Assembly (NCBI GenBank): GCA_903892355.1
Contig: CAITIE010000119.1
Coordinates: 1 to 64,000 of the forward strand
Direction: 5' to 3'
DNA: 64,000 nucleotides
DNA from: an uncultured Pirellula sp.
Lineage (GTDB): Bacteria > Planctomycetota > Planctomycetia > Pirellulales > Pirellulaceae
Under the pieces are notes generated by a model. It worked only from the letters and a program-made list of their open reading frames with translations. It was not told the DNA's origin and searched no databases. Shown in pieces: positions 45,993 through 57,076 of the stretch. How positions within the stretch are numbered: position 1 is the stretch's first letter; each line of letters opens with the position of its first letter. The translations under genes were made by a program, and so were the position numbers.

Positions 45993-47327
45993 TTATTCGG
46001 CCGGCACCATCGTGAATGGTTGCGTCCAGGCTTGTTGCTTTTGATCATCGAACACAGGATCGACAGGTGCGAGGCTGCTGGTGACAACGGCCCGCACGAT
46101 GGTCTCCCCATCTTTGAGTGTGTACGACGACGAGAGCTCCTGTGTCGCGAGCCCGACACGACCGATTTCTTCGGGTTCGCCGCTAGTGGTCGTTACCAGG
46201 TATTCCGTCCAATAGGTAGCCCCGGGCGCCGGTTCGATCGTCACGGATAACTTCTTCGCGGCCGCGTCCCATTGTATATCGCTCAAGGTGGCTCCGCTGG
46301 AGGAATAGAAGTCCCCGGCTTTCATGGCGCGGATTAGGTGTTCAGGTGTTAGGTACTCGGCCCGTACCATGACCCAGCCTCGGCCTGGTCGACTCCCTGG
46401 CTTGCCGTGGTACTCATGGCTATCGTCCGTAGCAACACCCATCAATAGGCTACCGCCGAGCTTGTTGACTCGCAGGTGATTCGCAAGATCCCACATGCGT
46501 TCGACCCCTGGGTTTTTGGCGTCGCCTCGATGGTTCACACCAGGGTGGCCGTTATAGACTTCGAAGAATCGTTCCGACATGACTGCTGCGAGGTCCTCGA
46601 AGGTGATCCCATAACCAAAATTGGGATGGTTCAGGTGTGGCAGTATTTCACGACCTTTGGCCTTTTCCTGTTCCAAGACCGATCTCAAATTGTTTTCCAT
46701 CACTTCTCGAACTGTCTTGCCACCGAGCGGCTGAATGACTTCGTCCAAATTGGTAGCATTCATATGCACCGGTTTTCCATCGGCGCGATCGGTGATTTCT
46801 TCAGAGGGGATCAAGATAAATTCACCGCGTTGTTCGAGAAGGTAGCGGTATTCGTCGAGCGGCTTGAGGCGTACTTGGTACGAGTCTGTACCTTCCTCGC
46901 CACGCGTCTCAACCCAGCTTCCTCCGAACCGAGCGCGGTACTTTTCAAGGGCGTTAGCGGCTCCGCGCGAGGCCAACGCACTTTGCTTCATCCATCGCTG
47001 GCCTTCCTGAAGAAGGTTGTGATCGGAAATCGCTAAAAAATTGTAGTTTCGTTCGCGGTACCATTCGGAGATCATCTCTGGGAAGTCGTTCCCGTCACTC
47101 CACAGGGAGTGGGTGTGCAAATTGCCTTTCCACCAACGGGCGACCGGCGTGTTCGGGACCGGGTCATGGGGGGCTGCGACGGTTTCGGAGTTCGCTGTGG
47201 ATTGAAAGAACGCATGCACGAGAGTCGGTGAGCCACTTAACCCTACGAAGAATCCGGAGAGCAAGCAGTACCAGAAGTGTCTGGAATGCAACGCGATGGG
47301 ACCGACCGATACTCGTTGATGACGCAT
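45993..47327 (-). CDS. Secreted PHP-domain metallophosphoesterase-like protein
   Basis: About 444 residues. From ATG 47327 (GGAG eight bases upstream) the protein begins with a basic stretch and a hydrophobic helix (WYCLLSGFFVGLSG), a signal peptide or anchor. The PHP domain has GNLHTHSLWSDG (metal ligands HTH and D), FLAISDHNLL and ILPHLNHPNFGYG, and a late FEVYNGHPGVNHRGD. Such domains hydrolyse phosphoesters with two or three metals; the substrate is unknown. The C-terminal ~100 residues look like a beta-sandwich. The frame is open to 47447, but that extension has no signal-like start. Confidence 0.8.
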   Translation of the reverse strand: MRHQRVSVGPIALHSRHFWYCLLSGFFVGLSGSPTLVHAFFQSTANSETVAAPHDPVPNTPVARWWKGNLHTHSLWSDGNDFPEMISEWYRERNYNFLAISDHNLLQEGQRWMKQSALASRGAANALEKYRARFGGSWVETRGEEGTDSYQVRLKPLDEYRYLLEQRGEFILIPSEEITDRADGKPVHMNATNLDEVIQPLGGKTVREVMENNLRSVLEQEKAKGREILPHLNHPNFGYGITFEDLAAVMSERFFEVYNGHPGVNHRGDAKNPGVERMWDLANHLRVNKLGGSLLMGVATDDSHEYHGKPGSRPGRGWVMVRAEYLTPEHLIRAMKAGDFYSSSGATLSDIQWDAAAKKLSVTIEPAPGATYWTEYLVTTTSGEPEEIGRVGLATQELSSSYTLKDGETIVRAVVTSSLAPVDPVFDDQKQQAWTQPFTMVPAE

Positions 47328-47502
47328 GCTGATGACTCCGTTGCCTCTGCATGGAACAGGGCAATGACCATGAATGGCAGGTAGAAAGTTAGGGTAGGTA
47401 TCTAACGAACGCTTATTGTAACCAAGCCACTCGCGGCGCGGGATCACCCTTCCCCGAGCGATAGAAGTTGGCTTGAAGAAGTTCGTGTGAAGAATCGTGT
47501 CG

Positions 47503-48336
47503 CTACGCTTTGGGCCGTCGCAGGAGTCTCAGTCCGCGGAATACGAGCGTCGCCGAGCCCAAGAGTATGAACGTGCTAGGTTCTGGGACTGAGGCCAAGT
47601 TCGACTCGAGTTTGATCGCTCCGATCAACGCGTTGGCTTGGGCGCTTGTCGTGTTATCCCCGAAAAAAATGTAGTTCGAGAGCGTGTAAGGTTGTGAGCT
47701 TTCGTACGACCTTAGATTGCCCGTCAAGAGTTGGTTGGCTCCTTGGTTGAGCGTGTAGTTGTCGTTGACGATCCGAAGTTTGTATTCCTGGGATAGGACG
47801 GTGTCAAATGCGATACCTTCACCATGAGTGAACCCGGCATTTTGCGCCCATATTTCATTTTGCCAGAATCCTAGTTCGATTCCTTTGGCATCGCTCCCGA
47901 GCAGAATCACGGAAAATCCAGCGCGATTGTTGGACGTATGCGATTCTCCGGTGAGTGCTAGTGAGAACGAAAGCTCGAAGCCGTTGGCTCGATCGAGCGA
48001 AGGGAAGGCGGGGTTCTTGAGTGCGGTGGTTGGGATGACGTTGTAATTGCTATAGCCGGCCCTTGTGGCTCCATCGGTGACCAGTCGTACGCCACCGGCG
48101 ACACTTGTTTGGGATGCCCCTGTGATCGAATCGAAGCCGTACACAAGCCATGGCTCCGCCGAAGGAAGCCCTGAGCCGGAATAGAGCGTTACCAGTTCCG
48201 CGTGGGCCGACGGTTCGATGGCAGCAACGAGAATCAACGGGAATGCGAGATAGCTCAATACGCACTGGATCCGCAGGCGGACCTCGCGCTGAAGGAAATG
48301 CCAAGGAGCGAATCGTCGAAGGTTAGATCGGTTCAT
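47503..48336 (-). CDS. PEP-CTERM sorting-domain exported protein
   Basis: A 277-residue protein. A signal peptide (about 20-47, IQCVLSYLAFPLILVAAIEPSAHA) is followed by a beta-rich domain of unknown type and a C-terminal sorting signal: VPEPST, a hydrophobic helix, then an Arg-rich end GLRLLRRPKA. This tripartite PEP-CTERM tail is recognised by exosortase, which processes the protein for the cell envelope or extracellular matrix. No exosortase gene is present here. It is 175 nt upstream of the PHP gene on the same strand. Confidence 0.9.
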   Translation of the reverse strand: MNRSNLRRFAPWHFLQREVRLRIQCVLSYLAFPLILVAAIEPSAHAELVTLYSGSGLPSAEPWLVYGFDSITGASQTSVAGGVRLVTDGATRAGYSNYNVIPTTALKNPAFPSLDRANGFELSFSLALTGESHTSNNRAGFSVILLGSDAKGIELGFWQNEIWAQNAGFTHGEGIAFDTVLSQEYKLRIVNDNYTLNQGANQLLTGNLRSYESSQPYTLSNYIFFGDNTTSAQANALIGAIKLESNLASVPEPSTFILLGSATLVFRGLRLLRRPKA

Positions 48337-48507
48337 AAGGTTGCCAAAGAGGTAGCAGCTGTGGAGCGTTTGCGATCTCTTGGCGAAAACAAGATGGCAA
48401 CGCTTCTTCTAGTTTAGTTCAAAGAAACGGGAGTCCAACGGCTTAAAATAATTCGCGTCTATCTCCATGAAATTACCGGTATTCGGATCCGGTTGCCGGC
48501 GGTCGAC

Positions 48508-49890
48508 TCATTTGGATCGGGCGGAGCGGCTTCGAGACCGTCGCCAAGGAACTAAAAGCCAATCGGCAGCGATGATGCCCAGCATGGTCAAGCCAACGGC
48601 AGGAAGTAGGATGCCGAGGATAGCGACCCAAACTCGCATCGCTAGGCTCTCTGGAACCGCTCGGTTTGGTGCCACCCTTACGCCGCGACGCCAACGATGA
48701 TAGATCATGGCGATGGCCGACAATGGCATCGACACGAGACCCAGCATGATGGCGCCCCATAGGCATTGCGTGGCAATTCCTCCCACGGTCCCCACATGGA
48801 TTGGATAGCTCCACTTGTTCCATTGGGCTAGCGGGCCCAAGTTAGAGAGTTCGTAGCGACGTAGGACATCTCCTCGGATACGATCCAAATAAAGGGTTTG
48901 TGTCATCGATGGGGGGAAATCACCACCTGATTCGATAGTCACGCAATCATCTGCATGGGATGGCAATTGGATTGCGATACGCTGCCAGTGCATGCCATTG
49001 GCGAAGCCTCGTGCGAGCAGTTCATCCAACGACAAAGTAGGTTGCGAGTTGTCGTCGTAGATGGGTTTCGGTTTGTCGAGCAGGTAATCGTATTGGCCCG
49101 TGCTGCGAGCGATGCCATGATACAGGGTGCCGTAGATTTCTGAGAATTGGAGGCCGTTCCAAGCGATTAAGATGACAAGCAATCCGGTGGATGTACCGAT
49201 GGTGACGTGCAGCGAACGCCATCGCCACCAGCGATCCAAGTTGGATTTACCTTCGAAGTCTGGACGGCTTTTGCCGGAGATTGCCTCCTCGCCGTTGGCT
49301 CGTTGGTTTGGCGCTTTTTGGCGGAACCAAAGTTGGAATCCAATAAAAATCGAAGCGATGATCCAGCTGGCGGTGAACTCAACGATCAGCCGACCTGTTG
49401 TGCCCCCCATCAAGGTTCGATGGAGATCGAGCGATCGAGTAAAGAATGTGTGCGTTGGGAGCGAGCCAGTGATGATTCCTCGTTCTGGGGAGACGAAGAT
49501 TCGGCGCTGCGGCCATGGCCTTTCCAAGGGGGCGACCAAGAGCGATGGAAGCCGTTGCAGTCGGTTGTCGATCTCGACGCGAGCCGTGCGAACTCCCGGC
49601 CCGAGCTCGCGAGAGGCGATGTCTAACGCCGATTGGTAGTAACCACTTTCGAGTCGCTTTTGAAACGGCGCGTGCCCGAGGGGTAGCGGGTGGGCCTGCA
49701 TCGCCGTTGATCCATGCTCTAACGTCGTCGGCGCAGACTCGGTCACGATGTCCCGGTAGATTCGGGATTCGATTTCCCCTCGAAAAAGTTGGATTAGGCC
49801 TGTGACTGCGAGGACGACGAGGACCGGGGATACGAATAACCCAATCCAGAAATGCCAATAGACGAGAAAACGATGGTCGGAAGCGTTCAA
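48508..49890 (-). CDS. PepSY-associated transmembrane protein (PiuB/ferric-reductase-like)
   Basis: A 460-residue protein. The first helix has HRFLVYWHFWIGLFVSPVLVVLAVTGLIQLFRGE, the typical start of PepSY_TM proteins, with histidines suited to heme. Further helices occur at about 165-190 (LIVEFTASWIIASIFIGFQLWF), 225-245 and 360-440, and two PepSY-like periplasmic parts lie between them. Relatives are iron-regulated inner-membrane proteins linked to ferric siderophore reduction. No siderophore receptor or Fur site was identified next to it, so a role in iron uptake is inference. Confidence 0.85.
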   Translation of the reverse strand: MNASDHRFLVYWHFWIGLFVSPVLVVLAVTGLIQLFRGEIESRIYRDIVTESAPTTLEHGSTAMQAHPLPLGHAPFQKRLESGYYQSALDIASRELGPGVRTARVEIDNRLQRLPSLLVAPLERPWPQRRIFVSPERGIITGSLPTHTFFTRSLDLHRTLMGGTTGRLIVEFTASWIIASIFIGFQLWFRQKAPNQRANGEEAISGKSRPDFEGKSNLDRWWRWRSLHVTIGTSTGLLVILIAWNGLQFSEIYGTLYHGIARSTGQYDYLLDKPKPIYDDNSQPTLSLDELLARGFANGMHWQRIAIQLPSHADDCVTIESGGDFPPSMTQTLYLDRIRGDVLRRYELSNLGPLAQWNKWSYPIHVGTVGGIATQCLWGAIMLGLVSMPLSAIAMIYHRWRRGVRVAPNRAVPESLAMRVWVAILGILLPAVGLTMLGIIAADWLLVPWRRSRSRSARSK

Positions 49891-50151
49891 GATCTAGTGT
49901 CTGGGGCTATTGAATCCCGTCAAAGGAGTGAATGGCGGCATTGCTGGGGGGTAACGATAAAGTTGACCCCGCAGGGCTTTCCAGTTATATTCGAGAGAGA
50001 CGTTTTCGTCGAAAGATCGCTTGAATTAAGGGATCTGACCCACCCCCTGATTATCCCTCCTGGACTCCACTTCCGTTTGCGATCGTGTTGGCGGATTCTC
50101 TTCCGACGCCGATGCTACCATCTGCAAACGCTCACAACATAGGACCTGCTT
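49891..50151. other. Intergenic gap with divergent promoters (not resolved)
   Basis: This 261-nt region lies between the divergent PepSY and large cytochrome/WD40 genes. I see no RNA gene, repeat or convincing -35/-10 pair. Confidence 0.4.
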
Positions 50152-53100
50152 ATGTGCCTTGCTTCGGTGTCGTTGTTCCCCTCGGCATACGGATTGCGAC
50201 GGATGCTGGTTTTGCGACGGATGCTGGTTGTTACCAGTTGCTTAGGGTTTGTGTTGCTGGCTAGTGCCGGACGAGCTGCTGAGCCAGAGGCGCCCACGTG
50301 GTCGAAGGACGTTCTTCCAATTTTGAGAGCCAATTGCTTTGCTTGCCATCAAGAGGCGAAGAAGCAAGGTGGCTACTTGATGACCGATTTTGCAAGCATG
50401 ATCAAGGGTGGGGAGTCGGGAGATGCAGCCATCGTCCCAGGTGATGCTGCGCTGAGTCATTTGATGCGCGAAATCACCCCGGTGGAGGGTAAGGCAGAGA
50501 TGCCGAAGAACCTTCCTCCGCTCAAAACGGCTGAGATTGAAACGATCAAGCGTTGGATTGCCGCAGGCGCTATTCAAGACAAAGTCGACTCCGGCCCTCG
50601 CTTCACGGCGCAGAATCCTCCCAAGTACACGCGACCGCCGAGCGTTGGAAGCATCGATTACTCGCCTAGTGGTAGCGAAGTTGCCGTAAGCGGCTTTCAT
50701 GAGGTTCTGGTTTTTGACACCCAGAGCTGGCAACTCAAGAATCGATTGGTTGGGATGAGCCCACGGGTGGAGTCGATCAAGTACTCGCCGGATGGGAAGT
50801 GGATTGCCGTCGGTGCGGGTGAGCCAGGCGTGGCTGGCGAGCTTCAGATTTGGAATAACGAGACCAAGCAGCTCGAGCGCAGCTTGATGCTCGGTGGGGA
50901 CACTTTGTTCGGATTGTCCTGGGCACACGACGGATCGTTGATTGCTCTCGGGATGGCAGATAGTTCGGTGCGAGCGTTTGATATCCAAGGAAATCAAAAG
51001 TTGTATCAGCGGACTCACGAGGATTGGCCTCGAGCGACGGTGTTTATTAACGATAGCAAGCACTTGGTCTCTGGAAGCCGTGACATGACGGTGAAATTGA
51101 CGGAGGTCGAAACCGAGCGTTTCATCGATAATGTGACATCAATCACTCCGGGCGCACTTCGCGGAGGGATTCAAGCGTTGGCTCGGCATCCCAAGCGGAA
51201 TGAAATTTTTGTAGGTGGTGCCGATGGTGTGCCCAAGATTTATCGAGTTTTCCGCCAAACGGCGCGAGTTATCGGGGACGATGCAAATTTGATTCGCAAG
51301 CTCGAGCCGATGGCTGGGCGCGTGTTCGATGTGGTTGTCAGCCCGGATGGAAAGTATCTCGCAGCCGCGTCTACCTTGGATAACAAGAGCGAGGTGAAGG
51401 TGTGGGGCTACGATGTGGAAGGGCAGGTGCCCGAGGAGATCAAAGCGATTCAAGCGAAACCATTGGGGACACTGGATGCTGGAGAGAAGAAGAAGCTGGA
51501 AGATTACGTGACGCCTCAGCCACCTCTCCTGGCGACTTATCCCGTGCCTAATGCCGTCTACGCGATCGCAATCGACGCGCAAGGCCGATTGGTTTGCGGG
51601 TCTTCCGATGGGCACCTTCGGGTTTGGAACATCGCGGATGGAAAGCAGCTTGCAGATATCGACGTGACCCCTGCAGGGTCCTTGGAAGGAATCGCCTCAG
51701 AATCGCTTGCGGGCATGCGAGTGGATCGGCTCAAGATGATTGCGGAATCGCATCGGCTCGAACGAGACGCTGTGGCGACTCCAAAGGGTGATGCGGAGTT
51801 GGTTCACAAGCCGATCCCAGTGGAACGAATTGCTGGGATTCGTGTCGAGCCAGCCTCTGTCGATTTTGCTGCTTGGAACGACTCGGCACAGATCGTCGTG
51901 ATGGCACAGCTCGATTCTGGTGAAATGGTCGACGTTACGTCGCAATCTGCATTTGGGCTGGAGGGGAATGCGTTCTGGATCTCAGATCGTGGTTGGATAC
52001 AGCCGCTGCAAAGCGGGACCGCGAAGGTGAATGTTGTTATCGGTGGTCATGCGCAAGCCGTTGCGCTGAATGCGACGCTTCCTTCGGATTACTCGGTTGA
52101 CTTCATTCGCGATGTGAACCCTGCTTTGTCGCGACTCGGTTGCAACTCGGGGACTTGCCATGGTGCCCAAGCGGGCAAGAACGGGTTCAAGCTTTCGCTG
52201 CGGGGATACGATCCGCTGTACGATGTGCGAAGTTTGGCGGACGATTTGGCTGGCCGACGGATCAATTCAACGTCTCCGATTGATTCCATGATGTTGACCA
52301 AGCCGCTCGGTATCGTTCCGCACGTCGGGGGTAAGCTCATCGAGCCGGGAGATAACCATGCATTGGTGCTCCGCCAATGGATCGCAGCGGGAGCGAAGCT
52401 GGACATGGCTGCACCGAGGGTAAAGAGCATTACGGTGTCGCCGAGCAACCCGGTGATTCCTTTGCCTGGCGGAGTTCAACAACTGCGAGTTGTCGCGACT
52501 TATTCGGATGGCAAGACTCGGGATGTGACGCGAGAAGCGTTTTTAGAATCGGGGAACACGGAGGTAGGTGCTGTGCTTGAAGGAGCACGCGTTCAAGCGC
52601 TTCGTCGAGGAGAAGTTCCCGTGCTCGCCCGGTACGAGGGAGCGTATGCAGCAACGACCTTGACCGTGATGGGGGATCGAAACGGCTATCAATCCGCAAC
52701 CGTTGCATCGCAACACCCGATCGATCGCTTCGTGGCATCCAAATGGGATCGGATGAAGATCCAGCCCTCGCCGGTTTGCACCGACGCCGATTTTTTACGT
52801 CGTGTTACTTTGGATTTGACCGGTATGCCGCCGACTCCAGAAGCGGTTCGAGCGTTTCTAGCGGACCCTGTTGAGTCGAAGGTCAAACGTGAGCGAGTCA
52901 TCGATGAGCTGGTGGCGAGCGAGGCGTTTGTGGATCACTGGACCAATAAGTGGTCCGATTTGCTCCAGGTAAACTCGAAGTTCCTCGGGAAGGAAGGGGC
53001 TGGGAAATTCAAGGACTGGATTCGAAATAGCATTGCGACCAACAAGCCTTATGACAAATTTGTGCACGAGATTCTGACGGCGACCGGCTCCAATCGAGAG

Positions 53101-55332
53101 AACCCAGCGGCGTCTTACTACAAGATTGTTCGCACCCCGGAAGAGGCTATCGAGAACTCAACCCACTTGTTTTTGGCGGTTCGATTCAACTGCAACAAGT
53201 GTCATGATCACCCGTTCGAGAGGTGGACTCAAGACCAGTATTATGAGGCAGCTGCCTATTTCGCGCAGGTTGGACTTAAGAAGGATGAAGCATCTGGAAA
53301 TGCGACCATCGGCGGGTCTGCTGTCGAGGGAGCCAAGCCCCTATGGGAAGAGGTTTATGACACCGGCAGCGGGGATGTGAAGCACCAGAAGACCCAGCAA
53401 GTCATTCCGCCTAAATTTCCATTCCAGTGCAAGTCCGAAGTGCCGGAAGGTTCATCGCGACGGGTTCAGTTCGCAGCGTGGGTTACCAGCAGAGATAACC
53501 CGTATTTTGCAAAGAGCTTCGTGAATCGAATGTGGGGATACCTGCTCGGTAAGGGTTTGATCGAACCGATCGACGACATCCGAGCTGGCAATCCACCGAG
53601 CATTCCGGAGTTGCTCGAGTACCTCGAAAAGGACTTCATCGATCATTCGTTTGACGTTAGGCATTTGGTGCGCAATATTTGTCGCTCCGATGTGTATCAA
53701 TTGTCGATCGATACCAACAAGTGGAATGCAGACGACGATCGCAACTACTCGCATGCGATGCCTCGTCGATTACCTGCTGAGGTACTGTTCGATGCCATTC
53801 ACCAAGTTACCGGTGCAGCCTCGAAACTTCCAGGGTTGCCACCAGGATCACGCGCTGCAGCGCTTGCGGATGCCGACGCAGGGCTCCCTGATGGGTTCTT
53901 GAACAACCTCGGACGACCGCCTCGAGAAAGCGCTTGCGAGTGCGAACGCTCAAACGACTTGAAGCTTGGATCTGTCATGGCGCTCGTCAGCGGACCGACA
54001 TTGGGTGGTGCGATTGCCGACTCGGAAAATGCGATTCGAAAGATGGTCGATAGCATACCCGATGATGCAGCGTTGGTTGACGAACTGTTCATTCGGGTTC
54101 TCAATCGCCATGCGACCGCAGAGGAGATCCAGACCGCCCTTTCTGCCATGACGGCGATCCAGAAGGACCATGAAACGTTGGTCGGGCAATTGGCTGAGCG
54201 TGAAGCGTGGTGGGTGACCGAAAAGCCAAAGCGACAAGCGGCGCTTGATGCTGAGCGGGAATCGACGAAGAACGCGCTTGAGGCTCGCAAAGAACAGATC
54301 CGTCCCGAACGTGAAGCCTTAGAAAAAGCGAGGCAGGAACGCTTGGCAGCCGCCCAAGGTGCAGTGCAGGCTTTTGAAGCGGCTCTCGATAACAAGCTCC
54401 AGGAGTTCATCGACGCGCGTCGCAATGGACCTCTTTGGCAGCCTTTGGCTGTAAGTCGCGCGGAAGCCAACAATGGTGCCGCATTAGTTCCTTCTGGCGA
54501 TCGCTCCGTACGAGCGAGCGGATCCGCCGCGAAGGGTATTTATACCCTCAACACGCAACCTGGCACGGCACCGATAACCGCAATTCGGCTTGAAGCTTTG
54601 ACAGCGCCCGATTTGCCAGGACAAGGTCCTGGGTTGCCGCCGAATGGAAATTTTGTCGTGACTGAGCTGGAGCTCTTTGCGGGGATGGCTGACAAACCTG
54701 CGGAGATGCGGTCCATCAAGTTGGCGAAGGGTTTGACCGATTACGACCAACAAGGCTTCTCTGCAGCGGCGGTGATCGATGGGAAGAACAACGATCAGGG
54801 TGGTTGGGCGATCCATGGTGCGAATGGTATCGAGCACTGGGCGGTCTTTGCCTTGGCGGAGCCGTTGACTCTCGCCAAGGGAGAAGTTCTTCAGTGGCGG
54901 ATTCATCAACAGCATGATGCGCCGGACCATCGTTTAGGAAGGTTCCGATTGAGCGTTGGACAACACGAAGGGGAATTGGTGCTGGGGCTGCCCGAGTCGT
55001 TCCAAGCGATTGGTGCGACCCCGCGAACCGCGTGGACACCTGAGAACGCCAAGCTGGGGCTTGATTACCTCAAGGGTGCATCCCCTGAGTTGATCGCGCT
55101 GCGTAACAATGTCCAAAAAGAAAGTCAGGGCTTGCCAGAGGATGATCAAGTCATCGTGCTCAACAAGCGAATCGAACGATTGGGCGCTCCCCTGCCCGAA
55201 GACTCCAGATTGGTACGGCTGAGAGCCGATGTGAAGGAAAGTGAATCGCAATTGGCGAACGCCAGATTGACTGCCGCACAGGATCTTGCGTGGGCCCTTA
55301 TCAATAGCCCAGCATTTTTGTTCAACCATTAG
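50152..55332 (+). CDS. Giant cytochrome c - WD40 - Big2 - DUF1549 - DUF1553 protein
   Basis: A 1726-residue secreted protein. A signal peptide with the duplicated LRRMLV motif ends near residue 43. Then come a cytochrome domain with CFACH (62-66) and MPKNLPP, WD40-type repeats (about 150-530, SIDYSPSGSEVAV, SIKYSPDGKWIAV, VVSPDGKYLAAA), a Big2-like domain, a second heme-type motif CNSGTCH (664-670, four residues between the cysteines), a further Ig-like segment, DUF1549 (about 860-1080) with CNKCHDH (1014-1020), DUF1553 (about 1150-1400), a charged coiled coil and a C-terminal beta domain. The DUF1501 gene follows 123 nt later. The assembly probably acts in the periplasm or at the surface; function is unproven. 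Confidence 0.92.
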   Translation: MCLASVSLFPSAYGLRRMLVLRRMLVVTSCLGFVLLASAGRAAEPEAPTWSKDVLPILRANCFACHQEAKKQGGYLMTDFASMIKGGESGDAAIVPGDAALSHLMREITPVEGKAEMPKNLPPLKTAEIETIKRWIAAGAIQDKVDSGPRFTAQNPPKYTRPPSVGSIDYSPSGSEVAVSGFHEVLVFDTQSWQLKNRLVGMSPRVESIKYSPDGKWIAVGAGEPGVAGELQIWNNETKQLERSLMLGGDTLFGLSWAHDGSLIALGMADSSVRAFDIQGNQKLYQRTHEDWPRATVFINDSKHLVSGSRDMTVKLTEVETERFIDNVTSITPGALRGGIQALARHPKRNEIFVGGADGVPKIYRVFRQTARVIGDDANLIRKLEPMAGRVFDVVVSPDGKYLAAASTLDNKSEVKVWGYDVEGQVPEEIKAIQAKPLGTLDAGEKKKLEDYVTPQPPLLATYPVPNAVYAIAIDAQGRLVCGSSDGHLRVWNIADGKQLADIDVTPAGSLEGIASESLAGMRVDRLKMIAESHRLERDAVATPKGDAELVHKPIPVERIAGIRVEPASVDFAAWNDSAQIVVMAQLDSGEMVDVTSQSAFGLEGNAFWISDRGWIQPLQSGTAKVNVVIGGHAQAVALNATLPSDYSVDFIRDVNPALSRLGCNSGTCHGAQAGKNGFKLSLRGYDPLYDVRSLADDLAGRRINSTSPIDSMMLTKPLGIVPHVGGKLIEPGDNHALVLRQWIAAGAKLDMAAPRVKSITVSPSNPVIPLPGGVQQLRVVATYSDGKTRDVTREAFLESGNTEVGAVLEGARVQALRRGEVPVLARYEGAYAATTLTVMGDRNGYQSATVASQHPIDRFVASKWDRMKIQPSPVCTDADFLRRVTLDLTGMPPTPEAVRAFLADPVESKVKRERVIDELVASEAFVDHWTNKWSDLLQVNSKFLGKEGAGKFKDWIRNSIATNKPYDKFVHEILTATGSNRENPAASYYKIVRTPEEAIENSTHLFLAVRFNCNKCHDHPFERWTQDQYYEAAAYFAQVGLKKDEASGNATIGGSAVEGAKPLWEEVYDTGSGDVKHQKTQQVIPPKFPFQCKSEVPEGSSRRVQFAAWVTSRDNPYFAKSFVNRMWGYLLGKGLIEPIDDIRAGNPPSIPELLEYLEKDFIDHSFDVRHLVRNICRSDVYQLSIDTNKWNADDDRNYSHAMPRRLPAEVLFDAIHQVTGAASKLPGLPPGSRAAALADADAGLPDGFLNNLGRPPRESACECERSNDLKLGSVMALVSGPTLGGAIADSENAIRKMVDSIPDDAALVDELFIRVLNRHATAEEIQTALSAMTAIQKDHETLVGQLAEREAWWVTEKPKRQAALDAERESTKNALEARKEQIRPEREALEKARQERLAAAQGAVQAFEAALDNKLQEFIDARRNGPLWQPLAVSRAEANNGAALVPSGDRSVRASGSAAKGIYTLNTQPGTAPITAIRLEALTAPDLPGQGPGLPPNGNFVVTELELFAGMADKPAEMRSIKLAKGLTDYDQQGFSAAAVIDGKNNDQGGWAIHGANGIEHWAVFALAEPLTLAKGEVLQWRIHQQHDAPDHRLGRFRLSVGQHEGELVLGLPESFQAIGATPRTAWTPENAKLGLDYLKGASPELIALRNNVQKESQGLPEDDQVIVLNKRIERLGAPLPEDSRLVRLRADVKESESQLANARLTAAQDLAWALINSPAFLFNH

Positions 55333-55369
55333 AATCCGATCTAACCATCGGCCCTTACAATCGGTATCT

Positions 55370-55392
55370 CCCCGAGTGTTTTGCATTCGGGG
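55370..55392 (+). other. Stem-loop between the giant cytochrome gene and the DUF1501 gene
   Basis: Nine base pairs (55370-55378 with 55384-55392, one G-U pair) close a 5-nt loop. There is no T run after it, so it is not a standard terminator. It may stabilise the upstream message or adjust expression between the two genes. Confidence 0.55.
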
Positions 55393-55455
55393 TGCGAGAC
55401 GAGATTACCCCAACCTTTTGATTATTCCATTCCAAGGCACTCACGTAGGAACTAG

Positions 55456-56925
<1,470 letters not shown>

Positions 56926-56966
56926 TTTTCGATTCTCAGCAATACGAATTTTAAATCCATGAAACT

Positions 56967-57007
56967 GGAGTCGGAGTCGCGGAGGCTGGCACCCGCGTTC
57001 CGATTCC
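56967..57007 (+). other. Strong stem-loop upstream of the PVC heme protein gene
   Basis: The outer 9-bp stem (56967-56975 with 56999-57007) stacks on an inner 5-bp stem (56978-56982 with 56993-56997). It begins 41 nt after the DUF1501 stop, with no T run. It is a likely mRNA-end or regulatory structure. Confidence 0.55.
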
Positions 57008-57076
57008 GTCGGTGGCTCTCGGGTCGATGATACAATCGATCTTGCTTTCTCACTTTCTCACAAATCAAACGACATC

